Below, piece by piece: positions 61,140 to 64,000 of a stretch of DNA of 64,000 nucleotides. The notes under the pieces were generated by a model, which was given only the letters and a program-made list of their open reading frames with translations, was not told the origin of the DNA and ran no database searches. The translations under genes were made by a program, and so were the position numbers. Origin of the DNA: Roseivirga sp. 4D4 (GTDB lineage: Bacteria; Bacteroidota; Bacteroidia; Cytophagales; Cyclobacteriaceae); the NCBI RefSeq assembly GCF_001747095.1, contig NZ_MDGP01000001.1, positions 1,967,001 to 2,031,000 on the forward strand, read 5' to 3'. The stretch's first letter is position 1; every line of letters begins with the position of its first letter.

Positions 61140-63134
61140 ATGAAACATCTTTTACGATCAACAGCTTTACTCTTCCTTATTATGTCAGCTTGTGATAAAA
61201 CACCTCAGTACGAAGCGCTAGAGGACTACCCGGTATATGAAAGTAATGACTTGGGATTTACCTATACTCCTGAAGCAACATCATTCAAGATGTGGTCGCC
61301 TGCCGCCCAAGAAGTGATGGTCAATATTTACGAACAGGGAAATGGTGACAATTTAGAAGGTTCGTTTAAAATGAAAAGAGGTCGTCAAGGGGAATGGTCT
61401 TTCACCTTGAATGGCGATCAGAAGAACAAATACTATACCTATCAAGTCCGACAAAACGGACAGTTATTACAGGAAAAGCCTGATTTATACTCCGTTGCCG
61501 TTGGCGTTAATGGTCAACGCTCCATGATCGTATCGTTAAATGAAACTGACCCAGCAGGGTGGGAAAATGACAAAAGACCTGCGCTTGAAAACTACACAGA
61601 CATTATTCTTTATGAATTGCATATCAGAGACATGTCCATACATGAGTCATCCGGATCAGAGCATAAAGGAAAATATCTCGCGCTGACAGAAGAAGGAACA
61701 AAAAGCCCGAATGGCCTAACAACGGGACTTGACCATATTAAAGAACTTGGTGTTACTCACGTACACCTTCTACCTACTTTCGACCACAAATCAATAGATG
61801 AGACTCGACTTGATGAGCCTCAGTACAACTGGGGTTATGACCCTCTGAATTACAATGTTCCGGAAGGCAGTTTTTCTATAGACCCATATGACGGGAGAAC
61901 GAGAATCAAGGAATTCAAGCAAATGGTACAGGCCTTCCATAAAAATGGCATCCGCGTTATCCTGGATGTGGTATACAATCACACCGGACAGACAGAAGAT
62001 TCAAACTTCAACCAACTTGTACCTGATTATTTCTATCGGCAAAGACCTGATGGCACTTTTTCAGATGCATCAGCTTGCGGCAATGAAACTGCTTCGGAGA
62101 GAGAGATGATGCGTAAGTACATGGTAGAGTCTGTCAAGCATTGGGTGAATGAATACCATTTAGATGGTTTCAGGTTCGACCTTATGGGAATACACGATAT
62201 GGAAACCATGAACGAGATAAGTACGGCAGTAAGAGCGATTGATCCTTCTATTTTCGTTTATGGTGAAGGATGGAAAGCTGGTGATTCTCCTCTACCCGAT
62301 AATCAACTTGCCCTTAAGGCCAACACCTACCAAATGGAACAAGTCTCTGCCTTCAGCGATGATCTGAGAGATGGTTTGAAAGGAAGTGTTTTTGAGCACG
62401 AGCAGAGAGGTTTTGTTAGCCAAGGAAATGGAACTAAGGAGAGTATTAAGTTTGGGGTTGTAGCTTCAACTCAACATCCTCAAATCAATTATGAGGCTGT
62501 TAACTATTCAAATGCTCCCTGGGCAACCGACCCTTCCCAGACGATAAGCTATGTTTCATGCCACGATAACCATACGCTGTTTGATCGCCTTCAAATTTCT
62601 AACCCTGAAGCTTCGGAGAAAGAGCTTATTAAAATGCATAAGCTGGCTGAAACCATTGTTTTAACCTCGCAGGGAGTCCCATTCATCCATGCAGGTATGG
62701 AAATGCTCCGTACGAAAAACGGTGAAGAAAACTCTTACAACTTACCGGATGAAATCAATCAAATCGTTTGGACTCGAAAAGAAGAATACCAAGAGGTCTT
62801 CGACTATTACAAAGGCTTGATTGCCCTAAGAAAAGCTCATCCAGCATTCAGAATGCCAGAGACCAAAATGATTCAGGATCACCTAGAGTTTTTGGACATA
62901 GAGGGAGAAAACTTCCTTGGATACAGACTTAAGGACAATGCTAATGGGGATACCTGGAAAGAGATATTGGTTCTACTCAATGGAAGTGACCTCAATAAAA
63001 CCCTGGCTTTGCCGAAAGGAAAGTGGACTTTAGTCGGAAATGGAGAGGTAATCAATGAAAATGGAATTGGCCGATCAAGATCAGGAAGTATCACAGTGCC
63101 CGCCATGACCGCGTTCATCCTGAGCCAGGATTAG
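61140..63134 (+). CDS. pulA: Type I pullulanase, lipoprotein
   Basis: A 664-residue GH13 alpha-1,6-glucan hydrolase. N-terminal lipoprotein signal (LLFLIMSAC, Cys18), so envelope-anchored. CBM48-like domain ~40-135 (FKMWSPAAQEVMVNIYEQG). The type I pullulanase mark YNWGYDPLNYNVPEGSFS is present. GH13 regions: I DVVYNHT, II GFRFDLMGI (nucleophile Asp), III YGEGW (acid Glu), IV SCHDNHTL. Cleaves branch points in pullulan, glycogen or starch. Length is normal for type I. Acts with the upstream transporter in alpha-glucan use. Confidence 0.95.
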   Translation: MKHLLRSTALLFLIMSACDKTPQYEALEDYPVYESNDLGFTYTPEATSFKMWSPAAQEVMVNIYEQGNGDNLEGSFKMKRGRQGEWSFTLNGDQKNKYYTYQVRQNGQLLQEKPDLYSVAVGVNGQRSMIVSLNETDPAGWENDKRPALENYTDIILYELHIRDMSIHESSGSEHKGKYLALTEEGTKSPNGLTTGLDHIKELGVTHVHLLPTFDHKSIDETRLDEPQYNWGYDPLNYNVPEGSFSIDPYDGRTRIKEFKQMVQAFHKNGIRVILDVVYNHTGQTEDSNFNQLVPDYFYRQRPDGTFSDASACGNETASEREMMRKYMVESVKHWVNEYHLDGFRFDLMGIHDMETMNEISTAVRAIDPSIFVYGEGWKAGDSPLPDNQLALKANTYQMEQVSAFSDDLRDGLKGSVFEHEQRGFVSQGNGTKESIKFGVVASTQHPQINYEAVNYSNAPWATDPSQTISYVSCHDNHTLFDRLQISNPEASEKELIKMHKLAETIVLTSQGVPFIHAGMEMLRTKNGEENSYNLPDEINQIVWTRKEEYQEVFDYYKGLIALRKAHPAFRMPETKMIQDHLEFLDIEGENFLGYRLKDNANGDTWKEILVLLNGSDLNKTLALPKGKWTLVGNGEVINENGIGRSRSGSITVPAMTAFILSQD

Positions 63135-63925
63135 ATATTTAATTCTGACTCAAAGACCTTGACAGCATAACCTTCAAGAATAACCCTACCTCCTCGTAGC
63201 TCAGTCGTCATATGGCCCGAGCGTTCGGATGCTTGAAATGCTTTGAATTTCGTTTGATTCATTCTGGAAGACCAGTAAGGGGTCAGTATAGTATGCATAA
63301 AACCAGTCACTGGGTCTTCTTTTATTCCGAGGTTTGGGGCAAAGTACCTTGATGCGAAATCATAGTCATCACTACCTGACCATGCCGAAACGATTACGCC
63401 ATTTACCGCCAGGCTTGCGATGATGCCAGTATCGGGATTTGTATTCAACAGCGTAGACAGCTCGTTAAAAACCACGATCAACTCATTTGGAACTGTCAAT
63501 ACCTCCTTGATTTCTCCTCCAAAAAGCCCCTCAAGTTCGGCCACGGAACCCTCCCATTTTTCAGTTGGCATCAAAGATGGGAAGTCCATGGAAAGACTGT
63601 CATCTTCATTCTGAGTCACGATTAGTTTGCCACTTAGCGTATTAAAGACAATTGGTTCATCTAAGGGTTTATACCCCTCATTGAATAAGACATAAGCTGT
63701 TGCCAGTGTTGCGTGGCCACATAAAGGCACTTCTCTGGCAGGCGTAAACCATCTCAAATCACAAGATTCTGCACTAAGCCTTACAAAGGCCGTTTCAGAC
63801 AGGTTCATCTCTGAAGCAATCTGCTGCATCTGTACATCAGTCAAGGCTTGATCAACAATACAAACCGCAGCCGGATTACCCTTGAAAAGCTCCTTAGTAA
63901 ATGAATCAATTTGAAATAACTTCAT
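63131..63925 (-). CDS. PhzF-family isomerase/epimerase
   Basis: A 264-residue protein of the PhzF/diaminopimelate-epimerase fold. Start MKLFQIDSFTKELFKGNPAAVCIVDQ, catalytic Glu in SETAFV, DLRWFTPAREVPLCGHATLATAYVLF, and C-terminal DPVTGFMHTILTPYW. The family includes phenazine synthesis PhzF and many uncharacterised members; substrate unknown and no phenazine genes are near. The frame is open to 63952, but the ATG at 63925 is the family start. It converges with pulA (4-base overlap). Confidence 0.92.
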   Translation of the reverse strand: MKLFQIDSFTKELFKGNPAAVCIVDQALTDVQMQQIASEMNLSETAFVRLSAESCDLRWFTPAREVPLCGHATLATAYVLFNEGYKPLDEPIVFNTLSGKLIVTQNEDDSLSMDFPSLMPTEKWEGSVAELEGLFGGEIKEVLTVPNELIVVFNELSTLLNTNPDTGIIASLAVNGVIVSAWSGSDDYDFASRYFAPNLGIKEDPVTGFMHTILTPYWSSRMNQTKFKAFQASERSGHMTTELRGGRVILEGYAVKVFESELNI

Positions 63926-64000
63926 TCTTCTTTCTGTTCTTAAATGCAACATTAAGGATCACACCAACCAACACAGCTGACATACCAAGATAGGTCAGGA
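63906..64000 (-). CDS. C-terminal end of a membrane protein, truncated by the window edge
   Basis: Minus-strand frame running into the window from its right edge and stopping with TGA at 63906-63908, inside the start of phzF (20-base overlap). The visible residues are a hydrophobic helix (LTYLGMSAVLVGVILNVAF) and a basic tail (KNRKKNEVISN), as at the end of EamA/DMT or similar transporters. Too short to identify. Overlap suggests co-transcription with phzF. Confidence 0.5.
   Translation of the reverse strand, partial: LTYLGMSAVLVGVILNVAFKNRKKNEVISN

Overview
The window is a gene-dense stretch of chromosome from a member of the Bacteroidota, most probably order Cytophagales (a Roseivirga/Fulvivirga-like bacterium; this level is an inference). 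Supporting signs are -7 promoter elements of the form TAnnTTTG, few Shine-Dalgarno sequences, a lipoprotein TamL in place of TamA, the conserved runs parA-parB-DUF5683-dapB and pyrG-yidC, a batB-batC pair, large orphan FtsX-type permeases with a PadR regulator, and a fused E1 alpha-beta 2-oxoacid dehydrogenase. I see no prophage, complete insertion sequence, CRISPR array or rRNA.

Layout. Positions 1-2.5 kb: end of a TrkH potassium transporter, a small heavy-metal-binding protein and a DEAD-box RNA helicase, followed by REP-like palindromes. Positions 2.7-11.2 kb: a PadR regulator and three large FtsX/MacB-type permeases with no ATPase beside them; two are close paralogues. Positions 11.2-12.3 kb: repeats, an unknown small gene, tRNA-Ser(GCT) and tRNA-Pro(TGG). 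Positions 12.4-19.8 kb, mostly minus strand: two DUF2461 proteins, a DUF547 protein, an aldo/keto reductase, an AI-2E-type permease, tRNA-Arg(TCT), and a PAS/GAF histidine kinase with its NarL-type regulator. Positions 19.9-30.9 kb: batB-batC, thiolase, a MORN-like repeat protein, purC-STAS-rnz-queuosine precursor transporter, a SpoU methyltransferase and TamL.

Positions 30.9-38.8 kb: fused E1 dehydrogenase, hemF, a PAP2 phosphatase, and a second two-component system (periplasmic TPR kinase plus NarL regulator) preceded by a previously unmarked 54-residue gene that overlaps the kinase start. Next come the SRP RNA gene, an aquaglyceroporin and a 58-residue membrane peptide gene. Positions 38.8-48.8 kb: Lrp regulator, an adenosine-deaminase-like lipoprotein, a short SSB, a zinc-ribbon protein, a papain-like candidate, transaldolase, a FtsE-like ATPase, an ECF sigma factor with a candidate anti-sigma protein, a TPR protein and a CCA-type nucleotidyltransferase. 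Positions 49-64 kb: pyrG, yidC, a UPF0173 hydrolase, parA-parB-DUF5683-dapB, ung, apaG, two methyltransferases, a coiled-coil membrane protein, an MFS sugar transporter with a type I pullulanase behind a LacI-type operator, phzF, and the tail of a membrane protein.

Most content is housekeeping. The best candidates for something undescribed are the small acidic peptide gene coupled to the TPR kinase operon with its unusual leader (37202-37566), the orphan permease family, the nested repeats next to tRNA-Ser, and two palindromes in the hemF/E1 divergent region. All coordinates and motifs were read by eye; homology statements rest on motif recognition, not on searches.
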